Assembly: GCF_005280585.1 (NCBI RefSeq)
Contig: NZ_SZVO01000003.1
Location: forward strand, 248,001-312,000
Direction: 5' to 3'
DNA: 64,000 bases
From: Dyadobacter frigoris
GTDB lineage: Bacteria; Bacteroidota; Bacteroidia; Cytophagales; Spirosomataceae
In this document: positions 52,985-61,230 of the stretch, one piece after another
How the letters are laid out: each line of letters begins with the position of its first letter
How positions within the stretch are numbered: position 1 is the stretch's first letter
The notes under the pieces: generated by a model
What the model was told of the DNA's origin: nothing
Databases searched by the model: none
What the model saw: only the letters and a program-made list of their open reading frames with translations
Made by a program: the position numbers and the translations under genes

Positions 52985-53039
52985 CTCTTAATTTGTTATT
53001 GTTGATTTGTGGAAACAAAATTAAGTGACGCCATATTGA

Positions 53040-53056
53040 TAAAATATCTTATTTTA
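53040..53056. promoter_or_regulatory. Palindrome in the TetX-like/AraC divergent promoter
   Basis: TAAAATA-TCT-TATTTTA (53040-53056) is a perfect 7-bp inverted repeat with a 3-nt centre, 27 bp upstream of the AraC start and 56 bp from the monooxygenase start. It may be a regulator site. It is AT-only in the arms, so chance is possible. Confidence 0.35.
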
Positions 53057-53082
53057 GTAAATTAATAGTCCAAAAAAGTAAA

Positions 53083-54045
53083 ATGATAATTGATCTTACA
53101 AAATCAGCAAGTATTGGCTTAATGGCCAGTATTGCGCAGCTTACCGGAACCCAAATCCAAAATGGCGTACTTGTGTTACCCGAAATCATGGGAAAAGGTT
53201 ATATCAAAAGCTTTAATCTTGGCCCGAAACTCCATCTGATGATTCATAAATTTGAACTTGAAGAAGATATCATACTGAAAAGAAATCCGGTAGCGACCGG
53301 AAGAGATCTGATTACATTTAGTTTTCGGAAGGTATTCCACCAGAATAATGAAATCAAAAACAGACAAGCCGGCTTCCTGCCTTCTGTGCAGGTGACTTCT
53401 GCTGATATGGATTTTGAAATTTTCACCCCGGCCAAAACACAGATCAATACCATTTTGATATCGGTTCATACGGATTTACTAAAAGATTTACTCAATCAAC
53501 AAGAGGGAAGTACACTGCTGCAAACTATTGTTTCTGGAAACCAGCCTTATTTATATGAAGAGATTATTTCGCCGGAAATACAAACAATAGCAGCAAAAAT
53601 AGTTGAAGCAGATGCAAATGCTCAGCTCTCCGATTTTTATTACAGAATAAAAGCCGAAGAGCTGATCTATATGCTGTTTGTCGAACTTTCCAAACGGGGA
53701 AATGTTCATAATTATCCGCTTAATATTACTGATGTGAAAATGGTTTATTCCATCAAAGACAAAATCATTTCAGATCTCAATATTTCGCCCAACCTCTATG
53801 AGCTGGCATTTTCAGCGGGGATGAGCGAAAGTAAAATGCAGCGTCTGTTTAAGCAGATCTTTGGAAACAGCGTCCACAGTTATTATCAGATGCTACGAAT
53901 AAATGAAGCGGCCTATCTGATTAAAGAACAAAAAGTTTCCGTATCAGAAGCTGGCTATCGGACTGGATTTACCAATCTAAGCCATTTTACCCGAATTTTT
54001 GAAAGACAAATGGGATTGAAACCTAAAAAATACTCAATTTCCTGA
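53083..54045 (+). CDS. AraC-family transcriptional regulator
   Basis: A 320-residue regulator with a sensor half (MIDL...SIGLMASIAQLTGTQ, KLHLMIHKFELEEDIILKRN) and a full C-terminal AraC domain (PNLYELAFSAGMSESKMQRL, then FKQIFGNSVHSYYQMLRINE, VSEAGYRTGFTNLSHFTRIF, ERQMGLKPKKYS). It is divergent from the TetX-like gene and probably controls it, as single regulators of this type usually act on the neighbouring enzyme gene. Confidence 0.92.
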   Translation: MIIDLTKSASIGLMASIAQLTGTQIQNGVLVLPEIMGKGYIKSFNLGPKLHLMIHKFELEEDIILKRNPVATGRDLITFSFRKVFHQNNEIKNRQAGFLPSVQVTSADMDFEIFTPAKTQINTILISVHTDLLKDLLNQQEGSTLLQTIVSGNQPYLYEEIISPEIQTIAAKIVEADANAQLSDFYYRIKAEELIYMLFVELSKRGNVHNYPLNITDVKMVYSIKDKIISDLNISPNLYELAFSAGMSESKMQRLFKQIFGNSVHSYYQMLRINEAAYLIKEQKVSVSEAGYRTGFTNLSHFTRIFERQMGLKPKKYSIS

Positions 54046-54169
54046 TCAGCGAATTTTTGTTCGAATCAGTATAATATTCCTTATTTTTTTCGATCAAAAG
54101 TTGGGCGGAATGACTTGGCCAATACTCTGGTAATAAGCGAATTTGACACCAGATAACCTATCCCGTCCA

Positions 54170-54403
54170 TCATTTTTTTTGGATAAAACGATGCATCAGC
54201 GCTACCAGAGCGGACACATTGAGCGTTATCATTTCCAGCTCGCTTTTTAGTTCGAGACTTGAAAAATCTCCGGCGGAACCAATTCCTGCATTATTAATCA
54301 AAAAATTTACTTCCAGATTTCGCTTTTCGAGTGATTTATTTTGAAGAATTGTAGCAGGATCTTTTCTTTCAAAAAAAATATTGGTAACCTTCGGAGCAAA
54401 TAC
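54170..54403 (-). pseudogene. Fragment of a short-chain dehydrogenase gene
   Basis: The minus strand codes an SDR middle part: VTNIFFERKDPATILQ, then VNFLINNAGIGSAGDFSSLE and LEMITLNVSALVALMHRFI, followed by a stop. The nucleotide-binding N-terminus (TGxxxGIG) and the Ser-Tyr-Lys catalytic part are missing, and there is no start codon. The next gene begins 8 bp to the right, so the N-terminus was lost by deletion or replacement. The remaining gap 54046-54169 shows no gene. Confidence 0.75.
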
Positions 54404-54411
54404 ACAAAATC

Positions 54412-54702
54412 ATGACTGAGCTTCAACTTACCGGCCTGCAAAGACGGGCAGAAAAATATCTTAATAAGCAGATAACGTATGCAAAAATGCCAGGCGAGTT
54501 CGTCCGGGGCAATTTTATTGGTTTTGATAAAGAATCGTTAGACCGTGCAGTCATACAACTTTCCAACGCCGCCGACAGAATTACAATTCCGCTGATGTAT
54601 GTAGTAAATTATTTCGAAGAGCAAAACGATTTGAAAAAAGAAGATGTAAGCAATGTGGGTTATGAAAAAAGACCTGGCTATAAACCGCATAAAAAGTCTT
54701 GA
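54412..54702 (+). CDS. Unknown 96-residue protein
   Basis: A small soluble-looking protein without signal peptide: helical start (LQLTGLQRRAEKYLNKQITY), a beta-prone middle (FVRGNFIGFDKESLDRAVIQ, DRITIPLMYVVNYFEEQ) and a basic tail (EKRPGYKPHKKS). I do not recognise the family. The start lies 8 bp from the end of an SDR gene fragment. It converges with the AlkA-like gene (20 bp between stops). Confidence 0.6.
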   Translation: MTELQLTGLQRRAEKYLNKQITYAKMPGEFVRGNFIGFDKESLDRAVIQLSNAADRITIPLMYVVNYFEEQNDLKKEDVSNVGYEKRPGYKPHKKS

Positions 54703-54721
54703 TCAACCTCAAACTAAAAAA

Positions 54722-55399
54722 TCATTTTGGGTATAATGCATAGCTTCTAAACGGCGAAGAAAGATAATGATGCCATAGAATCATCGTCGCCACGGTTCGG
54801 TATGGTTTCCAGAAAGCAGCAACTTCAAGCAGATTTTCACGAGGCGTTTCCCTGACCAGTTTTTTTGCTCTTTTTAATGCATTAACTGCGGCCAGATCAC
54901 CGATTGGAAATATATCCGCTCTTTGCAAAACAAACATCAAATAAATATCGGTCGTCCAGTTCCCAATACCTTTCAGTGCGGTTAGCTGACTTCGCACTTC
55001 ATTATCAGGCAAACTTCCCAAAACATCCAGCTCCAGTCTTTTTTCAACCAATGCCAAAGCGAGACCTCTTAAATAAATCATTTTCTGGCGACTTACATAA
55101 CAGGCTTTCAATTCTTCATCGCTTAGTTTAAGAATATTTTCAGGTGTCAATGCTATTGTTTTTTCCTGCAATTTCTTCAACGCAGCAAGCGCCGAAGCTA
55201 AGGAAACCTGCTGTTCGAGAATAATATGAACCAGCGTTTCATACGTATTAGGCCTCGTCCACATCGGCGGATAGCCATGCTCCTTTATGATAACAGCCAA
55301 ATCTTCGTCCAAGTCACCAAGTTTATCACAAATTTCACGAAAATTGTCTGCTGAAAATGTTTCGGACATTGCATAATTATCTGATATTTTTATTCCCAT
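54722..55399 (-). CDS. AlkA-like DNA-3-methyladenine glycosylase (HhH-GPD)
   Basis: A 225-residue HhH-GPD enzyme for excision of alkylated bases. It has LVHIILEQQVSLASALAALK, the hairpin LTALKGIGNWTTDIYLMFVL and the catalytic Asp168 in FPIGDLAA. It lacks the extra N-terminal domain of E. coli AlkA and matches the shorter form common in Bacteroidota. A second in-frame Met (residue 11) is an alternative start. It overlaps the upstream methyltransferase gene by 10 bp, so the two repair proteins are made together. Confidence 0.9.
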   Translation of the reverse strand: MGIKISDNYAMSETFSADNFREICDKLGDLDEDLAVIIKEHGYPPMWTRPNTYETLVHIILEQQVSLASALAALKKLQEKTIALTPENILKLSDEELKACYVSRQKMIYLRGLALALVEKRLELDVLGSLPDNEVRSQLTALKGIGNWTTDIYLMFVLQRADIFPIGDLAAVNALKRAKKLVRETPRENLLEVAAFWKPYRTVATMILWHHYLSSPFRSYALYPK

Positions 55400-55893
55400 A
55401 ACGAAGTCTGTTTGAAAGTTTTTTCAATGTCCAAAAGAATGGTTTTGTTAGCAATTCCTCCACCAAATCCAACCAATTTCCCAGTAGCACCAATCACACG
55501 ATGGCACGGCGCAATAATGGAAACCGGATTTTTATTTGCTGCACCGCCAACGGCGCGCACAGCCTGAGGATTACCAATTTGTTTTGCAATCTGCCCGTAA
55601 GTTCTTGTCTCTCCAAATGGAATGGTCAGTAATGCTTCCCACACTTTCTTTTGAAATTCGGAACCGACAAAATCAAGTTTAAGAGAAAACACCTTTCGTT
55701 TTTTTGCAAAATATTCATTGAGCTGCTTTTCAGTTTCCAGAAGAATCGGATAATTGATATCCTCTAAACCGAAACTTATTCCGGTTCGGTCAGAATTATT
55801 TTTTTCCCATAAAACAGCCGAAAGGCCTTGCTCGCTGGCTACCAATGTTAATTTCCCCACCGGTGATTCCATTGTTTTAAAGTAATATTCCAT
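55390..55893 (-). CDS. ogt: Methylated-DNA-protein-cysteine methyltransferase
   Basis: A 167-residue suicide repair protein that takes the methyl group from O6-methylguanine onto Cys130 in SIIAPCHRVIGATGKLVGFG. The preceding DNA-binding HTH is VWEALLTIPFGETRTYGQIA. The N-terminal fold (MEYYFKTMESPVGKLTLVAS) and length are those of Ogt rather than the Ada fusion. It overlaps the AlkA-like gene by 10 bp and forms a repair operon with it. The symbol ogt is used for the single-domain form. Confidence 0.92.
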   Translation of the reverse strand: MEYYFKTMESPVGKLTLVASEQGLSAVLWEKNNSDRTGISFGLEDINYPILLETEKQLNEYFAKKRKVFSLKLDFVGSEFQKKVWEALLTIPFGETRTYGQIAKQIGNPQAVRAVGGAANKNPVSIIAPCHRVIGATGKLVGFGGGIANKTILLDIEKTFKQTSLWE

Positions 55894-56035
55894 TGATTTG
55901 CCTTTTGATAAAAAATCAGGCTAACATTATTTCCTGGATTCAATAAAGCTGTTCTGGTAATTTTGAGCCTGTAATATCAAAAAAAATATTCACTTCAGGT
56001 CTTTTGTTTTATATTGAGCTGACTTTCAAATTAAC

Positions 56036-56792
56036 ATGCGGCGTTCAGTTTTTGACAAGAAATGGTTACTTGGCTTTGCCCTTGCCATTATTTACATTCC
56101 GCTCAGAACATTCATCAATGTTCAGCACGATATATGTGGTATACCATTCTCACTAAATTACCACTTTTTCTTATCGAGATTCTGGTTAGTACTATCTTTT
56201 ACACCAGCTCGATCTATATGATTGACTGGGGACTAAAAAGCTTGCCCGGATAACCGGCAGCGATAAATCCTCGGAATTTCAACTTTCCAATCAGCTTATT
56301 ACCTTAGTGCCCGCGGTTCTGCTGGCGATCCTTTTTAACTGGATGCTGATCTTTACCTGGGGGTTTATGGAGACATTCCGGGACCATATTCCAATGACAT
56401 TTTCCTATGATCCTAAACATGCGGCTGCGTTGGGCAGCCGGTATAGGGGGGAATCAGGCATTAACAATACTTGCACCTATTTCGGCCTATTATTTGTGCG
56501 TAAGCAATCAGATTCAGGAGAATTTAAAAGGGTACTTGTAGATTCACAAATACTTGAAAAAGAAAACATTAATGCCCGATTCCTGGCCTCAAAAAACCAG
56601 ATTAGTCCGCATTTTCTGTTCAACAATTTAAGTGTGCTCGCTTCTCTTGTTGAATCTCATCCCGAAAAATCGGGTGAATTTATCAACCAGCTTTCTATGG
56701 CTTATCGTTACATTTTGCAACAGGTGGAATTGCGACAGATCAGTCTGACCAAGCGCTTCCCAAATAAAGTCGATCTTAGTAAAACCCATTAA
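56036..56792 (+). pseudogene. Decayed LytS-type histidine kinase, paralogue of the 46.3-kb kinase
   Basis: Pieces in several frames match the kinase at 46336-47496: WLLGFALAIIYIPLRTFINV, then in another frame TKLPLFLIEILVSTIFYTSS, then QLITLVPAVLLAILFNWM and IPMTFSYDPKHAAALG, a further shift (LTILAPISAYYLCVSNQI in the alternative frame), and KNQISPHFLFNNLSVLASLVES. The chain ends soon after ISLTKRF; the EIEFLESY region is deleted and the ATPase domain is lost. At least three frameshifts are present. No LytTR partner follows. The gap 56793-57280 has a hairpin (57049-57084) and no gene. Confidence 0.85.
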
Positions 56793-57048
56793 TATGAACC
56801 GGGCAAACCTCTTTTCAAGGTATCCGAAGGAATATTGCGAGAGGCAATTTCGCCTAACTTCAAACAAACATAAAAATTGATTACAAAAAATTATAAGTAA
56901 CTCACAATCAATATTATATAAAACAGATCAAATCGAACACCTAACCAGCCTTTTGAAACTGATTCAGGCTATAAATCCAGAGGAATGATCAAGTGTTCAA
57001 ATCCGATTTTCTATGTAATAACAATCTTATATAATTTGTGTGATAAAT

Positions 57049-57084
57049 TTAAAAGACCAAAAGCGTTTGCTCCCGGTCTTTTAA
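57049..57084. terminator. Hairpin downstream of the 135-residue protein gene
   Basis: TTAAAAGACC (57049-57058) pairs perfectly with GGTCTTTTAA (57075-57084) around a 16-nt loop. With T-runs at both edges it can work as a terminator, most likely for the minus-strand gene at 57281-57688. Confidence 0.6.
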
Positions 57085-57280
57085 GTCATTTTGATTAAAG
57101 AGTTCTATTGGCATTCTTTAATTATGTCAATTATCGTAATCAACTAAAAAAATAGTTAATTAGCTTAACAACGTCCGTTTTAATTATTTTGCCATTTGCG
57201 TCGTATCGTCGAAATCACTGCTGCCTATATGTAAGAAAAATCTCATATTCTCATATTCTCATACATAACCCAAGTTAGTG

Positions 57281-57688
57281 CTACTGCGCTTTCATCTTGT
57301 TGCCTTTTGAATCGTGTGTTACTTCGGCAAGTCCTAATGATTCCATTAGGGGAGGAATATACATACCAAAACGTCCACGAAACCCTTTTTTCAGTCCATA
57401 CCAACCGCCAACCGGATTCTTCTCTGAACGTGCCCAAGCCTCAACTGTTCCTTCTTTCGCTGTTTTTTGTTCATCTGCACTACCAAGTTCCATCCAATCT
57501 CCGTGTACTTTTAGCATTGCATGCAAGTCGAGAAGACAGCGATAGTCATAATGTAGAACAGTTTTGCCAACTGTGCAAACCAATATTTCTTTTCCATCTT
57601 TCTCGTCTCTGTGCATTGTGAATTCCGACGATAATGGCGGCGTTTTTAATACCAAAGGATTTTCTTTTGTTCCAATTACATACTGCAT
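57281..57688 (-). CDS. Conserved-looking protein of unknown function, 135 residues
   Basis: A soluble protein without signal peptide: MQYVIGTKENPLVLKTPPLS, a beta region (EILVCTVGKTVLHYDYRCLL), and AWARSEKNPVGGWYGLKKGF followed by RFGMYIPPLMESLGLAEV. The well-defined aromatic and Gly motifs look conserved, but I cannot name the family with confidence. It lies about 90 bp downstream of a SnoaL-like gene on the same strand, which hints at co-expression. Confidence 0.7.
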   Translation of the reverse strand: MQYVIGTKENPLVLKTPPLSSEFTMHRDEKDGKEILVCTVGKTVLHYDYRCLLDLHAMLKVHGDWMELGSADEQKTAKEGTVEAWARSEKNPVGGWYGLKKGFRGRFGMYIPPLMESLGLAEVTHDSKGNKMKAQ

Positions 57689-57775
57689 TGTTCTATTATT
57701 ATGGATTAAAAATAGTACTGGATGAACCTATCAATAATGTCAAGCCCAATGTTGCCTTCCCGGCCTTAGTTAACA

Positions 57776-58132
57776 TTAGTAAAAGAACTGCTCCAAAGTT
57801 ATTTTACCGTCATTAACCTGATATACACATACTTCTTCAATGCTCATTCTTCCACGCCCTTTAAAGGTTGCATCCATAGCCCAAGTAATAGCAAAACTGT
57901 TACCCGCTACAATAGGGTCAGAAATGGTTGCGCTATGGAATTCTTCTACTCCCGCTTGAAAAGCTATTGATTTTGCCTTAATGGCATCCAAGCCTTCTAC
58001 TATCTTAGGCCCCATCATTTCGTTTGCTTCAATACTTTGAGCATTGTCGGCAAATAGGGCTTGCTGAACTTCGTCAACTTTTCCCTGGCGGCAAAGTTCT
58101 ACCAACTTGTTAGCTACTTCTGCAGTTGTCAT
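57776..58132 (-). CDS. SnoaL-like / NTF2-fold protein
   Basis: A 118-residue single-domain protein with the cone-shaped alpha+beta barrel pattern of the NTF2/SnoaL superfamily: helical start (EVANKLVELCRQGKVDEVQQ), FADNAQSIEA, the strand region FHSATISDPIVAGNSFAITW and the end VCVYQVNDGKITLEQFFY. Such folds act as small isomerases or hydrolases or as binding modules; no specific reaction can be assigned. The start ATG is at 58132. Confidence 0.82.
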   Translation of the reverse strand: MTTAEVANKLVELCRQGKVDEVQQALFADNAQSIEANEMMGPKIVEGLDAIKAKSIAFQAGVEEFHSATISDPIVAGNSFAITWAMDATFKGRGRMSIEEVCVYQVNDGKITLEQFFY

Positions 58133-58497
58133 TTTTTAAAAATTTAAGTGTACAAGTATAAATGTAAAGTATAAGTTATACTCTAATAAGCATTTTTCTT
58201 TTCTTAATAAAACCTTATTATTGAGTTAGTATCCCACAGTTTAGACGCAAACTGGATCTTTAGTAACTCTGACTTGGATGTTTTTTATGTTTGATATAAA
58301 ATTGTTTTGGTTTAAATAAAACACTCCTATGTTTACAAAGTTAATTCAGTCGGAAGGATAAAGGTTAGATTTGTAAGATAAAGTGATAGAAGGATGAGAG
58401 CAGATCAACCTCATAATAACTCATGAAGTATATTGTTATTTAGAAATTGCCTCATCCTTTTTTACCTTTTCGAGTCTGAACAGAATGTAAGGAGTTG

Positions 58498-58666
58498 AGT
58501 ATTGCTCAATATCCGGAATATCCAACCAGAAAATAAGACGACGGCCGATGCGATGAAGGTTTTGATAGCTGTCCAAAGAAAATTATTGGAACTGGCTTCT
58601 ACACTATTTAAGACAAAAACAAGCTATGACAAATTATATGAAAGCAAAAAGCAGGACAAAAAATAG
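58498..58666 (+). pseudogene. Possible C-terminal remnant of an IS110-type transposase
   Basis: A plus-strand frame without a start codon reads NKTTADAMKVLIAVQRKLLE then LASTLFKTKTSYDKLYESKK and a stop at 58664-58666. The AVQRKLL step followed by a helical, Lys-rich tail recalls the C-terminus of IS110/IS116-family transposases in Bacteroidota. The rest of the transposase is missing; a stop lies just upstream. The remainder of the 58133-58916 gap shows no gene and looks like decayed intergenic DNA. Confidence 0.4.
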
Positions 58667-58916
58667 CATGTCAGCACAAAAGGCATAAACATGCTATACT
58701 GGCTGGCTCTGGGCCGCCTTCAAGAACAAAGGTATAAAAAATTAAAATTTTTATAGGTTACCAATACAGAATCTCCTATTATCAAACCAGATCTCCGAAC
58801 CATATAACATTTTAGGCAATTCAGTACAGAGATTTAAACAATATACAGGCGACGAAATACGCCAAAGTCTAAAAAACCTAAAACAATACCAATTAAAATG
58901 TTCTACTAAATAAAAA

Positions 58917-58945
58917 AGTCACTTACAATATTTTTGTAAGTGACT
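58917..58945 (-). terminator. Terminator of the tRNA-Ala gene
   Basis: AGTCACTTACAA (58917-58928) pairs perfectly with TTGTAAGTGACT (58934-58945) around a 5-nt loop. On the minus strand a T-run follows the stem, directly downstream of the tRNA. Confidence 0.85.
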
Positions 58946-58958
58946 GATAATGAGATCG

Positions 58959-59032
58959 TGGAGAATATGGGATTCGAACCCATGACCTCTTGCATGCCAT
59001 GCAAGCACTCTAGCCAACTGAGCTAATCCCCC
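58959..59032 (-). tRNA. tRNA-Ala (anticodon GGC)
   Basis: On the minus strand GGGGGAT pairs with ATTCTCC as the acceptor stem, with the D-loop AGCTCAGTTGGCTAGAG, anticodon stem CTTGC/GCAAG around loop ATGGCAT (anticodon GGC), variable loop AGGTC, and T-arm ATGGG-TTCGAAT-CCCAT. The discriminator is A, as usual for alanine. The CCA end is not encoded. It is 74 nt. Confidence 0.95.
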
Positions 59033-59142
59033 GTTCGGAGTGCAAAGATGTGTGAGAGAATCGGGATAACCAAAGATTTGATCCATTTTTGCGTAATATA
59101 AAATGCGATCAATAATAACGACCTAACTCACAGGATATTATA

Positions 59143-59188
59143 AAAAGGAAAGGAGGCTTATTTTTTACAATAAACCTCCTTTCCTTTT
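59143..59188 (-). terminator. Terminator after the 58-residue lipoprotein
   Basis: AAAAGGAAAGGAGG (59143-59156) pairs perfectly with CCTCCTTTCCTTTT (59175-59188); on the minus strand the stem ends in a T-run. It lies 15 bp after the stop of the small lipoprotein gene. Confidence 0.8.
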
Positions 59189-59203
59189 ATTTTAATGTTC
59201 TGT

Positions 59204-59380
59204 TTATCCTTTATTTCCACCCAGTAATTTTGTAAATAGCCAGATAACCAACCCTATAACGGCGATGACAAGGATGGCGCCGGTCCACATGCCACCTTTG
59301 AATATACCGCCAACAACTTCACAACTTGTTAGGCCAATTACCAGAAAAAAGACGACGAGGATGTTGATGTAAGCTTTCAT
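59204..59380 (-). CDS. 58-residue lipoprotein with membrane helix
   Basis: The minus strand codes MKAYINILVVFFLVIGLTSC (lipobox LTSC, Cys20), EVVGGIFKGGMWTGAI and a membrane helix (ILVIAVIGLVIWLFTKLL) ending GGNKG. The SCEVVGGIFK-G-W-G pattern recurs in many tiny Bacteroidota proteins that I recall as uncharacterised. A terminator follows the gene. It is short but the lipobox, helix and terminator together make it convincing. The role is unknown. Confidence 0.75.
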   Translation of the reverse strand: MKAYINILVVFFLVIGLTSCEVVGGIFKGGMWTGAILVIAVIGLVIWLFTKLLGGNKG

Positions 59381-59463
59381 GCGTATAATAATTTAGGTTA
59401 ATTTATATTTACCCATTATTATAAAAATCATTCCACATAAATTTGTGAGATTATTTACACAAA

Positions 59464-59985
59464 TCATACCATATTCACAGGAATCAGCTTTTGAAGATCA
59501 TTTTCCAATAGCATTTCAAAAAGTTTGACTGTTGCTGCAGCATCACCTTCTGCACGGTGACGGTTTTCGATAAGTATCTGTAAACTTTCACACAAATTAC
59601 CCAGACTATAAGACTTCAGGCCTGGAAAGATTTTTCGGCTAAGCTGCACGGTACACAACAAATCTCTTTGAAAATGTTCATCCAGTACGCCAAACTCTTT
59701 CTTTAAAAATCCATAATCAAATTTTGCATTGTGCGCGACAAACCAGGCATCTTTCGTCAATGCACGGACAGAATCCTGCACCTCCGAAAAAGTCGGTGCA
59801 TCCTGAACCATCAGGTTATCAATTCCCGTCAGACGGGTAATAAATGGTGGGATAAATGTTTCGGGATTGATCAGGGAATGAAAAAAGTCCACCACTTCCA
59901 CTCCATTATGACGAAAAACAGCTATCTCAGTTATGCGGGAATTACCTCCTCCTCCGGTCGTCTCTATATCAACAATGGCGTACAT
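59464..59985 (-). CDS. DnaQ-like 3'-5' exonuclease
   Basis: A 173-residue DEDDh exonuclease of the DNA polymerase III epsilon type: Asp6 and Glu8 in YAIVDIETTGG, the ExoII region FVAHNAKFDYGFLKKEF, and ExoIII HRAEGDAAAT with the catalytic His and Asp. It is the exonuclease domain alone; the GIY-YIG extension of many Bacteroidota relatives (UvrC-like fusion) is absent. It may assist proofreading or RNA/DNA trimming; the exact role is not assigned. Confidence 0.9.
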   Translation of the reverse strand: MYAIVDIETTGGGGNSRITEIAVFRHNGVEVVDFFHSLINPETFIPPFITRLTGIDNLMVQDAPTFSEVQDSVRALTKDAWFVAHNAKFDYGFLKKEFGVLDEHFQRDLLCTVQLSRKIFPGLKSYSLGNLCESLQILIENRHRAEGDAAATVKLFEMLLENDLQKLIPVNMV

Positions 59986-60088
59986 TACTTACTGAATCTC
60001 TGCATAGGTAAACAAAAAATTTCAAGGGATAACCGATAAAAATCCGGTTTGATTGATATACTTATTTAAATACAAAAATAATAAAAAA

Positions 60089-60109
60089 ATCCCCGCATCA
60101 GGCGGGGAT
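60089..60109 (-). terminator. Terminator of the TonB gene
   Basis: ATCCCCGC (60089-60096) pairs with GCGGGGAT (60102-60109) around a 5-nt loop; on the minus strand a run of seven T follows. Confidence 0.85.
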
Positions 60110-60139
60110 CTGTCTTAATATTCAATTAAACTTTATAAT

Positions 60140-61171
60140 TTATTCCATTTGAAAAACCACAGGCAGATTAAACTTCACTCGAACCGGAGTTCCTGACTGG
60201 CGTCCCGCTTTCCATTTTGGCATAAGCCTGATCACGCGTTCAGCTTCTTCATCACATCCGAAACCGATCCCTTTCAGCGTTTTCACATCCTCGATCTTAC
60301 CATCGGAACCCACGATAAACGAGACAAACACGCGTCCTTGAATATTCGCTCTTGATGCTTGCACCGGGTACTTAAGATTTTTTCTTAAAAATTCAGCCAT
60401 CGCAGCGTTTCCTCCAAAATAGGCAGGTGCCTGCTCCACAGCGACGAATGTTTCTTCTTTAGGAACTTCGGCTTCCACCGCCTTACCTTTTCCTGCCGGA
60501 ACTTCCGCTGCTGGCGGAACAATATCCATGATATCCGAATTACCTTCCACAGTTTCTTGTCCCGGTAACGCATTCTGCAAGTCTTCCACGGTTGGCGGGG
60601 TAGCTTCCTCCACCACCATATTATCTGGCAAAACATCGTAGGAAGTGAACTTTCTGGTGTTTGGCTGAGGTTCTGCTTTCGGAGGTTCCACCGGCACAGG
60701 CGGCGGAGGTGTCGCGTCCGGTTTGATATCAACCGTAGTTAGTTTAACCTCAAAACCGATGTCGTTCTTTTCAGGTTCGGGAACCAGCCGTGCATACAAA
60801 TTTGGCAAAAGCATAACAAGCAAAAAGAATGTTACGCCAAGCAATACCGAGCGCTGCATGGTGCTGTTGTACTCTTTTCGGAGCTGGTATGCACCGTAAG
60901 ATTTGTTTCGTCCTTCAAACACGATGTCATTTAATGTTTTTTCCATGGCTAATAGATGATTATGTTCAACACTCAGTGTATGGAGCGTTTCCGGATCAGC
61001 CGTTTCAACAATATTGCTGAAAGCATGCTCAAACGAATCCCCGTCCCAAAGTCTTTCTTCTGCTTCACACGCCAAATGATCCAGTATCTCGGGAAACAAT
61101 TCCGGATTCAGGCCATTTTTCTTTAAATAATTGCTAAGCAATTCTATTTTGTTGTTTTGAAGGCGTTTCAT
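60140..61171 (-). CDS. TonB energy transducer with HAAS-like N-terminal domain
   Basis: A 343-residue protein that should couple inner-membrane energy to outer-membrane receptors. The C-terminal TonB domain (about 255-343) has YPVQASRANIQGRVFVSFIV, GIGFGCDEEAERVIRLMPKW and RVKFNLPVVF. A membrane helix is at about 107-128, preceded by the DIVFEGRNKSYGAYQLRKEY signature of Bacteroidota TonB and followed by a Pro-rich spacer (TPPPPVPVEPPKAEPQ). The first 75 residues are unusual: a helical domain (LLSNYLKKNGLNPELFPEIL, then DHLACEAEERLWDGDSFEHA) that resembles HAAS domains, which accompany PadR regulators. The PadR gene lies 59 bp upstream on the same strand. Confidence 0.88.
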   Translation of the reverse strand: MKRLQNNKIELLSNYLKKNGLNPELFPEILDHLACEAEERLWDGDSFEHAFSNIVETADPETLHTLSVEHNHLLAMEKTLNDIVFEGRNKSYGAYQLRKEYNSTMQRSVLLGVTFFLLVMLLPNLYARLVPEPEKNDIGFEVKLTTVDIKPDATPPPPVPVEPPKAEPQPNTRKFTSYDVLPDNMVVEEATPPTVEDLQNALPGQETVEGNSDIMDIVPPAAEVPAGKGKAVEAEVPKEETFVAVEQAPAYFGGNAAMAEFLRKNLKYPVQASRANIQGRVFVSFIVGSDGKIEDVKTLKGIGFGCDEEAERVIRLMPKWKAGRQSGTPVRVKFNLPVVFQME

Positions 61172-61230
61172 CTGTAAAAAAGTTTTAGGGTATTACAGGA
61201 TCATGGAAAAACTATTAGCCAATGGATAAA

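Noticed and set aside
52998..53006. A fifth ATTGTTGAT, 85 bp upstream of the AraC gene at 53083
   Set aside because: The ATCC half is missing at the fixed distance, so it is not counted as a motif copy.
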